Below the pieces are notes generated by a model that made no database searches, was not told the origin of the DNA, and worked only from the letters and a program-made list of their open reading frames with translations. A stretch of 17,828 bases of DNA from an uncultured Eggerthellaceae bacterium (GTDB lineage: Bacteria > Actinomycetota > Coriobacteriia > Coriobacteriales > Eggerthellaceae). A program made the position numbers and the translations under genes. Positions 7,181 to 13,958 of the stretch are shown here, one piece after another. Location of the stretch: contig CAKTWD010000023.1 in NCBI GenBank assembly GCA_934630485.1, forward strand, positions 1 to 17,828, in the 5' to 3' direction. Within the stretch, counting starts at the first letter, position 1, and every line of letters begins with the position of its first letter.

Positions 7181-7432
7181 ATGCCGCAACTGTCTTTGTA
7201 TGTAGACGACGAAACCATGGATCTCCTTCGCAAAAACGCCGATGATAGAAACGTGTCGTTGTCTCGGTATGCGCGCGATCTTATCCGCGACCGTGATTTC
7301 GGAGCATGGCCCGATGGTTTCTGGGATATCTACGGAGCATTGGAAGACGATTCCTTCGTCGTTCCGTCCGAGCTTGATAGCTCGTTTGATCAGCCAGTTG
7401 ATTTTGATGAACCTTGCTTGCAGGAGGCTTGA
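7181..7432 (+). CDS. vapB: Antitoxin of a VapBC-type toxin-antitoxin pair (ribbon-helix-helix)
   Basis: The 83-residue protein begins with PQLSLYVDDETMDLLRK and continues through NVSLSRYARDLIRD. This is the strand-helix-helix layout of ribbon-helix-helix DNA-binding antitoxins (strand about 3-8, helices about 10-22 and 27-38). The acidic, aromatic C-terminal half (FWDIYGALEDDSF and on) is the sort of segment that wraps around and blocks the toxin. The ATG at 7181 is preceded by TTAGGAGGAATC; an ATG at 7166 in the same frame lies upstream of that ribosome site and is rejected. The stop overlaps the toxin start as TGATG, implying coupled translation. It likely represses its own promoter through the tandem repeat at 7134-7157. 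The name is given by partner and fold; RHH antitoxin families are hard to separate. Confidence 0.82.
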   Translation: MPQLSLYVDDETMDLLRKNADDRNVSLSRYARDLIRDRDFGAWPDGFWDIYGALEDDSFVVPSELDSSFDQPVDFDEPCLQEA

Positions 7433-7842
7433 TGTATTATCTCGACTCCTGCACGTGCATCGAGCTTCTTCGAGGTAAAGCTCCTATTGCATACAAACTA
7501 ATGAGAAGAAGCGACCCGCGTTTGTTTGCTATCCCCTCCGTGGTCGAGGTCGAGCTTCGCGTGGGCGTCTTGAAGAGCCAAAATCCTAAAGGAAATGGGC
7601 TGCTGCTCGAACGTTTCCTTGTTCCGTTTGCAATAGTCCCGTTTGATTCGGCTTGCGCAAGGGAATACGCAACCATTCGCGCGCATCTTGAGACCGCGGG
7701 AATGAAGATAGGCCCCAACGATCTCATGATTGCGGCTATGGCTCGAAGTCAGAACGCCACACTCGTTACAAACAACGTGCGTGAGTTCAAACGTGTTCCT
7801 GGACTTCGCGTCGAGTCCTGGTGCGACGTTTCGCTAGCTTAA
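7432..7842 (+). CDS. vapC: VapC-family PIN-domain ribonuclease toxin
   Basis: VapC toxins are Mg-dependent endoribonucleases that cut tRNA or rRNA and halt translation until bound by antitoxin. The 136-residue protein has the PIN-domain acidic residues: Asp5 (MYYLDS), Glu41 (SVVEVELRVG), Asp97 (GPNDLMIAA) and the NN of VTNNVREFKRVPGL (113-126), followed by the closing VESW. The common LDTN start is LDSC here, so the residue two after the first Asp is Cys in place of the usual Asn. Start ATG 7432 overlaps the antitoxin stop and follows CAGGAGG; the longer frame from 7414 lies upstream of that site. Codon use looks less GC-rich than in the neighbouring gat and his genes, which fits a mobile cassette, though this is only a visual impression. 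Confidence 0.88.
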   Translation: MYYLDSCTCIELLRGKAPIAYKLMRRSDPRLFAIPSVVEVELRVGVLKSQNPKGNGLLLERFLVPFAIVPFDSACAREYATIRAHLETAGMKIGPNDLMIAAMARSQNATLVTNNVREFKRVPGLRVESWCDVSLA

Positions 7843-7845
7843 GCG

Positions 7846-7865
7846 CTTTTGTGTTGCAACAAAAG
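7846..7865. other. Small palindrome after vapC
   Basis: CTTTTGT (7846-7852) and ACAAAAG (7859-7865) are perfect inverted repeats around GTTGCA, starting four bases after the vapC stop. It abuts the larger hairpin at 7865-7904 and supplies the T-run for minus-strand termination. Confidence 0.45.
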
Positions 7866-7904
7866 GAAAGGGAAGATGCCCGTAATCGGGTACCTTCCCT
7901 TTCC
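7865..7904 (-). terminator. Bidirectional hairpin terminator between vapC and the yhhQ gene
   Basis: An almost perfect 18-pair stem (7865-7882 with 7887-7904, one A-C mismatch) closes on a TAAT loop. On the minus strand it is followed by CTTTTGTTGC, so it best serves as terminator for the convergent transporter gene. It has no T-run on the plus side but may still stop vapBC transcription. Confidence 0.7.
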
Positions 7905-7918
7905 ATGTGGGATGCATT
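7870..7918 (+). repeat. Hairpin repeat, copy 2 (right of vapBC)
   Basis: GGGAAGATGCCCGTAATCGG followed after a short spacer by GGGATGCATT (7909-7918) matches copy 1 at 7063-7116 in content, order and direction. The variable part is the spacer between the hairpin and the GGGATGCATT box. Confidence 0.65.
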
Positions 7919-7985
7919 ATGCGCCGAGTGGGGTTTCGGGCGGTGTGCGAACTTGGCACTAGGATCGAGCAGATCCTCGGTAAAG

Positions 7986-8714
7986 CTAGGCGATGACTTC
8001 CTTCTTCACCAGTGCGCCGACCTTGCCCGCTTCCTTCATGCGACGTGCCAGATAGGCGGCCGGCGTATCCAAGATGGACGTGAAGATGAAGATCACGTAG
8101 CTGGAAAGGAAGATCGAGATCAGCGTCGGGATCTCGTACGTTCCCCAGAAAGCAAGCGTCGTGAACAGCAGCGTGTTGATGATCTGGCTGATCAGCGTCG
8201 AGCCGGTATTGCGCAGCCACAGATGGCTGCGTTTGTTGCCGGACAGGCGCTCGGTAAGATTCCACCATTTGTGGTACAGCCACACGTCGAAGGCCTGGCT
8301 GATCGCATATACGGTCAGCGACGACAGAAGCAGGCGCGGCGTGCTGCCGAACAGTGCGCTTACCGCCGGCATCGAGACGTCGTTGGGGCTGGGGATGTAG
8401 AAGAGCCAGCTTTGATTCAAAATCAGGAAGAACGAGCTGGCGAACACGCCAAGCCACACGGCAAGCTGGGCATCCTGCTTGGTCTCGCACTCCGAAAGGA
8501 TGTCGGTAACCAAAAACGTCACGGCGAACAGAACGTTGCCCAAGGTCTGTTCCATGCCGAACGCGTCCACCAGCATGGTAGCCTCGATGTTGGCAAGAAT
8601 GCTGGCGCAGGCGCTTACCACAAGCAGACCCGCTTTGCCGAACAGGCGGTAGGCAAGAAGAGCCGCGCCGAAGATGATCACGACGGATGCCGCAAGAAGA
8701 AGTTCGTTGGTCAT
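7986..8714 (-). CDS. yhhQ: YhhQ/VUT-family queuosine-precursor transporter
   Basis: The 242-residue membrane protein belongs to the YhhQ (vitamin-uptake-like, formerly DUF165) family, whose studied members import the 7-deazaguanines preQ0, preQ1 or queuine for tRNA queuosine formation. Diagnostic stretches are GNVLFAVTFLVTDILSE (59-75), SQAFDVWLYH (139-148) and LRNTGSTLISQIINT (167-181). About six hydrophobic helices alternate with short loops, and a basic tail (RRMKEAGKVGALVKKE) should lie in the cytoplasm. The ATG begins one base after the stop of the upstream radical SAM gene, so the two are translated from one mRNA. The gene ends before a hairpin with a minus-strand T-run. Which deazaguanine is carried cannot be told from sequence alone. 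Confidence 0.88.
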   Translation of the reverse strand: MTNELLLAASVVIIFGAALLAYRLFGKAGLLVVSACASILANIEATMLVDAFGMEQTLGNVLFAVTFLVTDILSECETKQDAQLAVWLGVFASSFFLILNQSWLFYIPSPNDVSMPAVSALFGSTPRLLLSSLTVYAISQAFDVWLYHKWWNLTERLSGNKRSHLWLRNTGSTLISQIINTLLFTTLAFWGTYEIPTLISIFLSSYVIFIFTSILDTPAAYLARRMKEAGKVGALVKKEVIA

Positions 8715-8715
8715 A

Positions 8716-9432
8716 TTAGTCTCCCACTCCGAAATCGGTGTTGTTCAAAAGGATGTCGACGCGGTCGTCGTTGCGATAGATTGGGTAGATCTCGCGGACG
8801 AACGCCTCGATCACGGCGCCATCGGGGTCGATTGCCGAGGAATTGGGGCACATGATGTTCAGGCAGATGCGATCGAAATTCTGAAGACCCAGCTCGATGT
8901 CGCGCTTCATCGATTCAACGGTTTGCCCGGTTATGCCGAATAGGAAATTCGCCTCATCGAATTGCTCGGCGATAACGGCGGGGTCGGTGTCATCGATGAA
9001 CTTCTTCAGCACGTTCGCGCGGAAATCGGCGTCGAAGGTCTCCAGACCCAGCTTCATCTTCAGATCGAAGCCGTCGAATTTGCGGCGCAGTTCGGGGATG
9101 TCGTTTCGGTAGCCGTAATGCGCTTCGAAATGGATCGTCGAAATGCCCTGCTTGGCGCAAATTTCCTTGATCAGGTCGATTGTCTTGTCGTCAAGCTCGA
9201 ACACTGAGCCGCTGTTGATGATCTCGATTTCGCCGAACTCGCCCGTGACGTGCGAAAGGACCTCTGCATTCAGGGTGAAGTTCGCGTTGTCGTCGGGACT
9301 TTTATCGTTGTGGTAGTCACAGAAAGCGCAGGTGGTGAATGCGCAGCCTCGCCCGCGGAGCAGAACGATCTCGCGGGGGCGTTTGTCGTGTATCTTGCTG
9401 TATCTGTCCATAAAAAAGTAAAGCGCCCACAA
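8716..9432 (-). CDS. Radical SAM protein, probable queuine/deazaguanine salvage enzyme
   Basis: The 238-residue protein carries three clustered cysteines, Cys30, Cys35 and Cys38 (GCAFTTCAFCDYH), that should hold a [4Fe-4S] cluster for cleaving S-adenosylmethionine. The spacing is CX4CX2C, one residue longer than the classical CX3CX2C. Further along are an INSGSVFEL strand, a THFEAHYGYR-like segment (STIHFEAHYGYR) and a KLGLETFD strand, consistent with a partial TIM barrel of Elp3-like type. It is coupled to a YhhQ transporter. A radical SAM queuine lyase (QueL) that turns queuine into preQ1 is known from gut anaerobes, and the context makes that the leading hypothesis; it is not proven here. 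The start shown is a TTG with AGAGG upstream; ATG 9411 gives a version seven residues shorter but has no ribosome site. Confidence 0.75.
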   Translation of the reverse strand: MWALYFFMDRYSKIHDKRPREIVLLRGRGCAFTTCAFCDYHNDKSPDDNANFTLNAEVLSHVTGEFGEIEIINSGSVFELDDKTIDLIKEICAKQGISTIHFEAHYGYRNDIPELRRKFDGFDLKMKLGLETFDADFRANVLKKFIDDTDPAVIAEQFDEANFLFGITGQTVESMKRDIELGLQNFDRICLNIMCPNSSAIDPDGAVIEAFVREIYPIYRNDDRVDILLNNTDFGVGD

Positions 9433-9533
9433 GGGACGCCTCTGGCCGTTCGCGCGCTTCGCTGACGGCGGCTAGCCGACAAGCGCAAGCGGGCTTGGCC
9501 CGTTGCTCATCTCCCTAGTTTTGATTCAGTCAC

Positions 9534-9555
9534 GCGGCTCGCTTGTGCGGTCCGC
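9534..9555 (-). other. Nested hairpin in the radical SAM gene leader
   Basis: GCGG (9534-9537) pairs with CCGC (9552-9555), and CGC (9540-9542) with GCG (9547-9549), around a TTGT loop with a two-by-two internal loop. It lies about 100 bases upstream of the minus-strand gene and may be part of its 5' leader. Role unknown. Confidence 0.3.
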
Positions 9556-9608
9556 TCCTTGGCAGGATGGTTTCGAACTGCCTATTCAATTGCCAGCGAA
9601 GTTTATCG

Positions 9609-9656
9609 CGGGAAAGAGGTTGTGCGCAAGAGGCTCTTTCCCGTGTGTGTTCTTTT
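9609..9656 (+). terminator. Terminator-like hairpin with no evident upstream gene
   Basis: CGGGAAAGAG (9609-9618) and CTCTTTCCCG (9634-9643) form a perfect 10-pair stem, with TTG/CAA able to pair inside the loop. TGTGTGTTCTTTTA follows, giving a late T-rich stretch on the plus strand. No plus-strand gene ends here, so it may end a small RNA, block read-through, or belong to the minus-strand leader. Confidence 0.45.
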
Positions 9657-9690
9657 ATGCAGGCATTGTGAAAGAGGAATCGTTGCTTTG

Positions 9691-9714
9691 CTTTAGTACT
9701 CTACCGTAGTAAAG
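9691..9714. promoter_or_regulatory. Operator-like palindrome upstream of hisZG
   Basis: CTTTAGTAC (9691-9699) and GTAGTAAAG (9706-9714) are inverted repeats with one mismatch in nine positions, separated by six bases. The size and spacing fit a dimeric repressor site. It overlaps a weak promoter candidate (TTGCTT at 9688-9693, TAAAGT at 9710-9715, 16-base spacer) that would drive the small frame at 9741. The cognate regulator is unknown. Confidence 0.45.
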
Positions 9715-9740
9715 TACAGACATCGAAGGAAGGGTTCGAC

Positions 9741-9806
9741 ATGCTTCTGATGCCTGCGTTACGTCTGTGCAAAATGTCACGCGATCGTCCGAGCATCTTC
9801 CTTTGA
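9741..9806 (+). CDS. Possible 21-residue leader peptide upstream of hisZG
   Basis: A short frame starts with ATG seven bases after AAGGAAGGG and encodes MLLMPALRLCKMSRDRPSIF plus a final Leu before TGA. The ribosome site is better than that of hisZG itself. It has no His codons, so it is not a classical histidine attenuator; it does have four Leu and three Arg. It precedes the TATAAT at 9813, so it would be translated only from an upstream start such as that near the 9691-9714 palindrome. It could be a chance frame. Confidence 0.3.
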   Translation: MLLMPALRLCKMSRDRPSIFL

Positions 9807-9812
9807 AGCTCC

Positions 9813-9818
9813 TATAAT
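9813..9818 (+). promoter_or_regulatory. Promoter -10 box of the his operon
   Basis: A perfect TATAAT lies 36 bases before the hisZG ATG. The hexamers 16 to 18 bases upstream do not resemble TTGACA, so the promoter may need an activator or rely on other contacts. Confidence 0.5.
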
Positions 9819-9854
9819 CACGGCGTCCGACCGAAGACGAGGCGAGAGTTAAAA

Positions 9855-11525
9855 ATGGAATTTGTGACACCGGCGGGTTTCCGCGATGTTCTTGCCGACG
9901 AGGCAATCGCGCGCGAAGCCATCGAGCGCGCAGTTCAGGATTGCTTTGCGGCGCGCGGCTATCTGCCTATCGAAACGCCTACCCTTGAGAACCTGTCCGC
10001 CATGCAGGCGGGCGGTCGTATCCCCGCGTCGCCTTTCAAGTTCTTCGACGCCAAGGGTGATTTGGTTACCATGCGCCCCGACGTCACCCTTCAGGTTGCG
10101 CGCATGTGCGCAACGCGCCTGGGCAACCAACCCGGTCCGTTCCGTTTCCGCTACATGCAGCGCGTCTTCCGTGAAGCCGAGGGTCGTCAGCGCGCTAACG
10201 TGCGTGAACGCACTCAGATCGGCATCGAGTGCATTGGCGAGGAGGGCCCTGCGGCCGACGCCGAGGTTGTGTCCCTGTTCGCGCAAGCGCTTGACCTTGC
10301 CGGCGTTCGCGACTACAAGCTGTCGCTTGCTACGGTGGGCGTTCTTCGCTCGCTGATCAACGCCAGTGCTGCCGACCCCGCGTGGAGCGAGGCGGTGCTC
10401 GAGGCGTTCCATGCTTCAAATTTCGTCGAGATCGACAAACTTACCGAGCCCGGCGTTCCTGGTGCAGCGGCGCCTGTTTTCGCCGATGCCATTCGTAGGC
10501 TTGCGCGTATTCGCGGCGGCCGCGAGGCCATCGAGCAGGTTCGCGCGCTGGCGGCTCCGCTTGGGTGCGCGCAGGGGCTCGACGATTTCGAGGCCACCTA
10601 TGACTTGCTGGCCAAGGATGGTTTGGCCAGCAGCATTCTCATCGATTTCTCGGTCATGAGCTCGTTCGATTACTACACGGGCGTCGTATTCGAGGCGTTT
10701 TCGCCCAGCTTGGGCACGCCTTTGGGAAGCGGTGGCCGTTATGACAACATGTTGGGGAACTTCGGCTGCAACCGTCCCGCCGCCGGCTTCGCGTTCTACT
10801 TGGATGAAGCCATGCAGGCGGCAAGCGTGGCGGCCGATTCGCCTGATCAGCGCCTGCTTCGCATTGCGGTTCCCAAAGGTTCGCTCAATCCCGATGCCAT
10901 CGACGTGCTGGCGCGGGCCGGTCTTGACGTCACGGGTTTGGACGACCCGGGCAGGCAGCTGATCATCAAGAACCCGGGCGTCGAGTACATCATCGTGCGT
11001 CCTTCCGATGCGCCGGTCTTCGTGGAGATGGGTGCTGCCGATTGCGGCATCTGCGGCGAGGACTCGCTGATCGAGACGGGAGCCGACGTCGTCGAGCTTA
11101 CCGACCTTCGTTTTGGCGGCTGTCGTTTTATTGTCGCTCAGCGCGAGGGCGCTGCGGAAGCGGTTGAGGAACGCTACCGCAAGCTTGGCAGCCTGCGCGT
11201 CACCACGAAATACCCGCGCATCACTCAGGCATTCTTCGGCCGAAAAGGCACGCAGGTCGAAATCGTCAAGCTTAACGGCAACATCGAGCTTGGCCCGCTG
11301 ACGGGCATGTCCGACTGCATCGTCGACATCACGGCCACGGGGCGCACGCTGCGCGAGAACAATCTGGTCATTGTTGACGAGGTCATGTCCTCAACCGCGC
11401 GCTTCTTCGCCAATGTCTGCAGTTTTCGAACGGACGACCGCGTGAGGGGCTTGGCCGAGGAGCTTGGCCGTCAAGTTGCCGGTCGGGAATTGAAGGTCAC
11501 CGCGGGCGGTTCGGTTTCGAACTGA
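9855..11525 (+). CDS. hisZG: Fused ATP phosphoribosyltransferase: HisZ regulatory domain + short-form HisG
   Basis: This protein performs the committed step of histidine synthesis, joining ATP and PRPP. Residues 1 to about 325 are HisZ, a class II HisRS-like domain: TPAGFRDVL at the start, MRPDVTLQVARM (73-84), the motif-2-like RFRYMQRVFRE (97-107), and SSFDYYTGVVFEAF with GSGGRYDNML (about 269-300). Residues about 335 to 556 are short-form HisG: LRIAVPKGSL opens it, and the PRPP-binding signature IVDITATGRTLRENNL lies at 489-504. In other bacteria the short HisG and HisZ are separate subunits of a hetero-octamer and HisZ confers feedback inhibition by histidine; here a short linker joins them in one 556-residue chain with no stop or shift. 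The ATG at 9855 follows GAGAG. It is first in the his operon. Confidence 0.94.
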   Translation: MEFVTPAGFRDVLADEAIAREAIERAVQDCFAARGYLPIETPTLENLSAMQAGGRIPASPFKFFDAKGDLVTMRPDVTLQVARMCATRLGNQPGPFRFRYMQRVFREAEGRQRANVRERTQIGIECIGEEGPAADAEVVSLFAQALDLAGVRDYKLSLATVGVLRSLINASAADPAWSEAVLEAFHASNFVEIDKLTEPGVPGAAAPVFADAIRRLARIRGGREAIEQVRALAAPLGCAQGLDDFEATYDLLAKDGLASSILIDFSVMSSFDYYTGVVFEAFSPSLGTPLGSGGRYDNMLGNFGCNRPAAGFAFYLDEAMQAASVAADSPDQRLLRIAVPKGSLNPDAIDVLARAGLDVTGLDDPGRQLIIKNPGVEYIIVRPSDAPVFVEMGAADCGICGEDSLIETGADVVELTDLRFGGCRFIVAQREGAAEAVEERYRKLGSLRVTTKYPRITQAFFGRKGTQVEIVKLNGNIELGPLTGMSDCIVDITATGRTLRENNLVIVDEVMSSTARFFANVCSFRTDDRVRGLAEELGRQVAGRELKVTAGGSVSN

Positions 11526-11586
11526 TCGCCGGCATTCCGATAAACGATTAACCAACAGCATGTCGATAAAGGGAAGAGGTATTCGA

Positions 11587-12891
11587 ATGCGTCGAGTTGT
11601 TCTGAATAAAGAAGAGGTTTTCTCCAACAAGCACCTGCAGCGCAAGAGCGCGTTCAACGCGAAGGCGCTGACCGCTGCAACCGCTATCGTCGAGGACGTG
11701 CGCGAACGCGGCGACGAGGCTGTTCGCGAGTACACGTCGAAGTTCGACGGCGTCGACCTTGAGCGTTTCCGCGTTTCTCAGGAAGAGATCGATCAGGCTG
11801 TGGCCAAGTGCCCAAAGGAGCTGTCTCAGGCTCTTGAACATGCTGCCGCGCAGATTCGCGAGTTCCATGAGCGTCAGCTTCAGCAGAGCTGGATCGAGAC
11901 GCGCCCGAACGGTGCGATCGTTGGCGCTCTGGTTCGCCCGATCGATTCCGTCGGCATTTACGTTCCCGGCGGTCGCGCGTTGTACCCCTCCACGCTGCTG
12001 ATGAACGCCATTCCCGCTTCGGTTGCGGGCGTGTCGCGCATCGCCGTGGTGAATCCGCCTACCAAGGACGGTTCGCTCGACCCCGCCGTGCTTAAGGCCG
12101 CCGAGCTATCCGGCGTCACCGAGATCTACCGCGTGGGCGGCGCTCAGGCGGTGGCCGCGCTTGCGTACGGTACCGAGCAGATCCCCGCGGTTGACAAGAT
12201 CACGGGTCCGGGCAACGCGTTCGTGGCCGCTGCGAAGAAGCTTGTTTCGGGTGACGTGGGAATCGACATGATCGCTGGTCCTTCCGAGGTATGCGTCGTT
12301 GCCGACGAAACCGCCGATCCAGCTCTTGTCGCCATCGATCTTATGGCGCAGGCCGAGCACGACCCGCTGGCAAGCTGCTACTTGGTCACGTTCTCGGCTG
12401 AGTACGCCGATGCCGTGGAGGCCGCGGTTGCCCAGCACATGAAGGAATCCACGCGCGCCGACATCACCACCGCGTCGCTTGACAACGAAGGCCTGGTCGT
12501 TGTGTGCAACGACCGCGCGCAGGCACTCCAGGCAGTGAACGTCATCGCTCCCGAGCACCTTGAGCTGCACATCAAGAACCCGCAGGAGGCGTTGGGCAAG
12601 ATCCGTCACGCCGGCGCCATCTTCATGGGTGAGTGGACTCCCGAGGCGGTTGGCGATTACGTTGCCGGTCCGAATCACACGCTTCCTACCGGCGGCACGG
12701 CCCGCTTCTCAAGCCCGCTTTCGGTTGATGAGTTCATCAAGAAGTCCAGCGTCATCCAGTATTCGCCCGAGGCGCTTTCGCAGGACGGCGAGGCGGTTGT
12801 CGCCATCGCTCAGCGCGAGGGTCTTTGGGCTCACGCGCACAGCGTGGAACTCAGGCTGAACATCCTTGATTCGGGGGAGCAAAATGCCTAA
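11587..12891 (+). CDS. hisD: Histidinol dehydrogenase
   Basis: HisD carries out the last two steps of histidine synthesis, oxidising L-histidinol through histidinal to L-histidine with two NAD. From ATG 11587 the protein has 434 residues, the normal size. Zinc-site residues Gln255 and His258 (MAQAEHDP), Asp357 (GDYVAGPNH) and His416 (LWAHAHSV), and the catalytic pair Glu323-His324 (VIAPEHLEL), line up with those of the E. coli enzyme with an offset of only three or four residues. The signature IDMIAGPSEV at 226-235 is intact. The ATG at 11587 is seven bases after AAGAGG; an upstream in-frame ATG at 11560 precedes this site and is rejected. It lies 61 bases after hisZG, and its end overlaps hisC by eight bases. 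Confidence 0.96.
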   Translation: MRRVVLNKEEVFSNKHLQRKSAFNAKALTAATAIVEDVRERGDEAVREYTSKFDGVDLERFRVSQEEIDQAVAKCPKELSQALEHAAAQIREFHERQLQQSWIETRPNGAIVGALVRPIDSVGIYVPGGRALYPSTLLMNAIPASVAGVSRIAVVNPPTKDGSLDPAVLKAAELSGVTEIYRVGGAQAVAALAYGTEQIPAVDKITGPGNAFVAAAKKLVSGDVGIDMIAGPSEVCVVADETADPALVAIDLMAQAEHDPLASCYLVTFSAEYADAVEAAVAQHMKESTRADITTASLDNEGLVVVCNDRAQALQAVNVIAPEHLELHIKNPQEALGKIRHAGAIFMGEWTPEAVGDYVAGPNHTLPTGGTARFSSPLSVDEFIKKSSVIQYSPEALSQDGEAVVAIAQREGLWAHAHSVELRLNILDSGEQNA

Positions 12892-13957
12892 ACATCAGGT
12901 GCGAGCATCGGCGCCGAATCTGGCGGGCGTGGTGCCGTACGACCCGAAATACATCCCCGCCGAGGTCATGATCTCGGCGAACGAGAATCCCGACGACGTC
13001 GATCAGGAAGTCCGTCGCGAGATCGAGCATGAGATCCGCAAGGTTCACCTCAACCGTTATCCCGATCCGTTGGCGAACGGCCTGCGAGACCTCATCGCCG
13101 AGGCGAACGGCCTTGACCGCGACAACGTCATCGTGGGCAATGGCGGCGACGAACTGCTGTTCAACATCGCTTTGGCGTACGGCGGCCCGGGGCGCACCAT
13201 GCTGAACATTCCGCCCACGTTTTCGGTGTACGCGTACAACGCCATGCTCACGCGCACCAACGTGGTCGACATCCCGCGTCTGCCCGACTTCAGCATCGAT
13301 GAGGATGCCGTCGTTCAGCGCGTGGCGCAAGGCGACATTGATTACCTGACTATCACCAGCCCTAACAACCCCACGGGCGACCTTGCCAGCGAGGAGTTCG
13401 TGCGTCGTGTTCTCGACGCAAGCGACACGCTGGTCATGGTTGACGAGGCTTATTTCGAATTTTCGCGTCGTACCGTGCGTCCGCTTCTGAACGAGTACGA
13501 TAACCTGGTGATACTGCGTACGTTCTCGAAGGCGTTCAGCTTGGCGGGTGTGCGCCTTGGCTACCTTTTGGGCAGCGAGGGCGTCATCAACGAGTTCAAG
13601 AAGGTGCGTCAGCCTTATTCGGTCGATGCCGTGTCTCAGGCCATCGGCCAGGTTGTTTACAAGAACCGCGCGCGATTCGAGAAGAGCGTCGATCGCATCA
13701 TCGAGGAGCGCGGAAAGCTGGTCGAGGGGATTTCCGCTATTGGCGGCATCGAAGTTTGGCCGTCCGATTCAAACTACGTGCTCGTTCGTTTGGCGGATGC
13801 CAGTGAGGTTTGGCAGAAGCTGTTGGATGCCGGGGTTCTGGTTCGCGATTTTTCGAAGTCGCAGTATCTGGAGAATTGCCTGCGAATCTCTGTTGGATCG
13901 CTGGAAGAAAACGACAAGCTTTTGTTGGAGCTCGGTCGGATTGTGAAAGGAAACTGA
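12884..13957 (+). CDS. hisC: Histidinol-phosphate aminotransferase
   Basis: HisC is a fold-type I PLP enzyme that transfers an amino group from glutamate to imidazole-acetol phosphate. The 357-residue protein has the family pattern: SANENP near the start, GNGGDELL (85-92) in the PLP phosphate region, TSPNNPTGD (158-166), DEAYFEF (187-193) and the Schiff-base Lys216 in RTFSKAFSLAGVRLGY, with a final LRISVGS-type arginine stretch for substrate carboxylate. The ATG at 12884 overlaps the hisD stop and is preceded by GGGGGAG; the longer frame from 12866 begins before that site. The gene is one base from hisB, and the overlap with hisD indicates translational coupling. An aromatic-aminotransferase side activity is possible in this family, but position supports hisC. 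Confidence 0.95.
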   Translation: MPKHQVRASAPNLAGVVPYDPKYIPAEVMISANENPDDVDQEVRREIEHEIRKVHLNRYPDPLANGLRDLIAEANGLDRDNVIVGNGGDELLFNIALAYGGPGRTMLNIPPTFSVYAYNAMLTRTNVVDIPRLPDFSIDEDAVVQRVAQGDIDYLTITSPNNPTGDLASEEFVRRVLDASDTLVMVDEAYFEFSRRTVRPLLNEYDNLVILRTFSKAFSLAGVRLGYLLGSEGVINEFKKVRQPYSVDAVSQAIGQVVYKNRARFEKSVDRIIEERGKLVEGISAIGGIEVWPSDSNYVLVRLADASEVWQKLLDAGVLVRDFSKSQYLENCLRISVGSLEENDKLLLELGRIVKGN

Positions 13958-13958
13958 T

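Larger units (their letters stand above)
9433..9854. other. Structured spacer between the radical SAM gene and hisZG
   Basis: This 422-base divergent region holds several hairpins (9534-9555, 9609-9643), a near-palindrome (9691-9714), a 21-codon reading frame with a good ribosome site (9741-9806) and a TATAAT box (9813-9818). No tRNA cloverleaf, T-box GGTGGNACC motif or run of His codons is visible. A 68-residue open frame at 9503-9709 has no ribosome site and no family resemblance. Confidence 0.6.

Noticed and set aside
7821..8855. 344-codon plus-strand open frame
   Set aside because: It lies antisense to the YhhQ-family gene and part of the radical SAM gene, has no ribosome site, and has an Arg/Gln/Ala-rich composition typical of shadow frames.
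9556..9600. Possible tRNA-like fragment (GGTTTCGAAC resembles a T-arm)
   Set aside because: The flanking bases do not pair as a five-base T-stem and no acceptor, D or anticodon arms are found.
9503..9709. 68-codon plus-strand frame in the spacer before hisZG
   Set aside because: No ribosome site, spans the 9609-9643 hairpin, and resembles no known protein.
9433..9854. T-box, His-codon attenuator or preQ1 riboswitch in the divergent spacer
   Set aside because: No GGTGGNACC box, no run of His codons, and no match by eye to preQ1 class I, II or III cores. A covariance-model search would be decisive.
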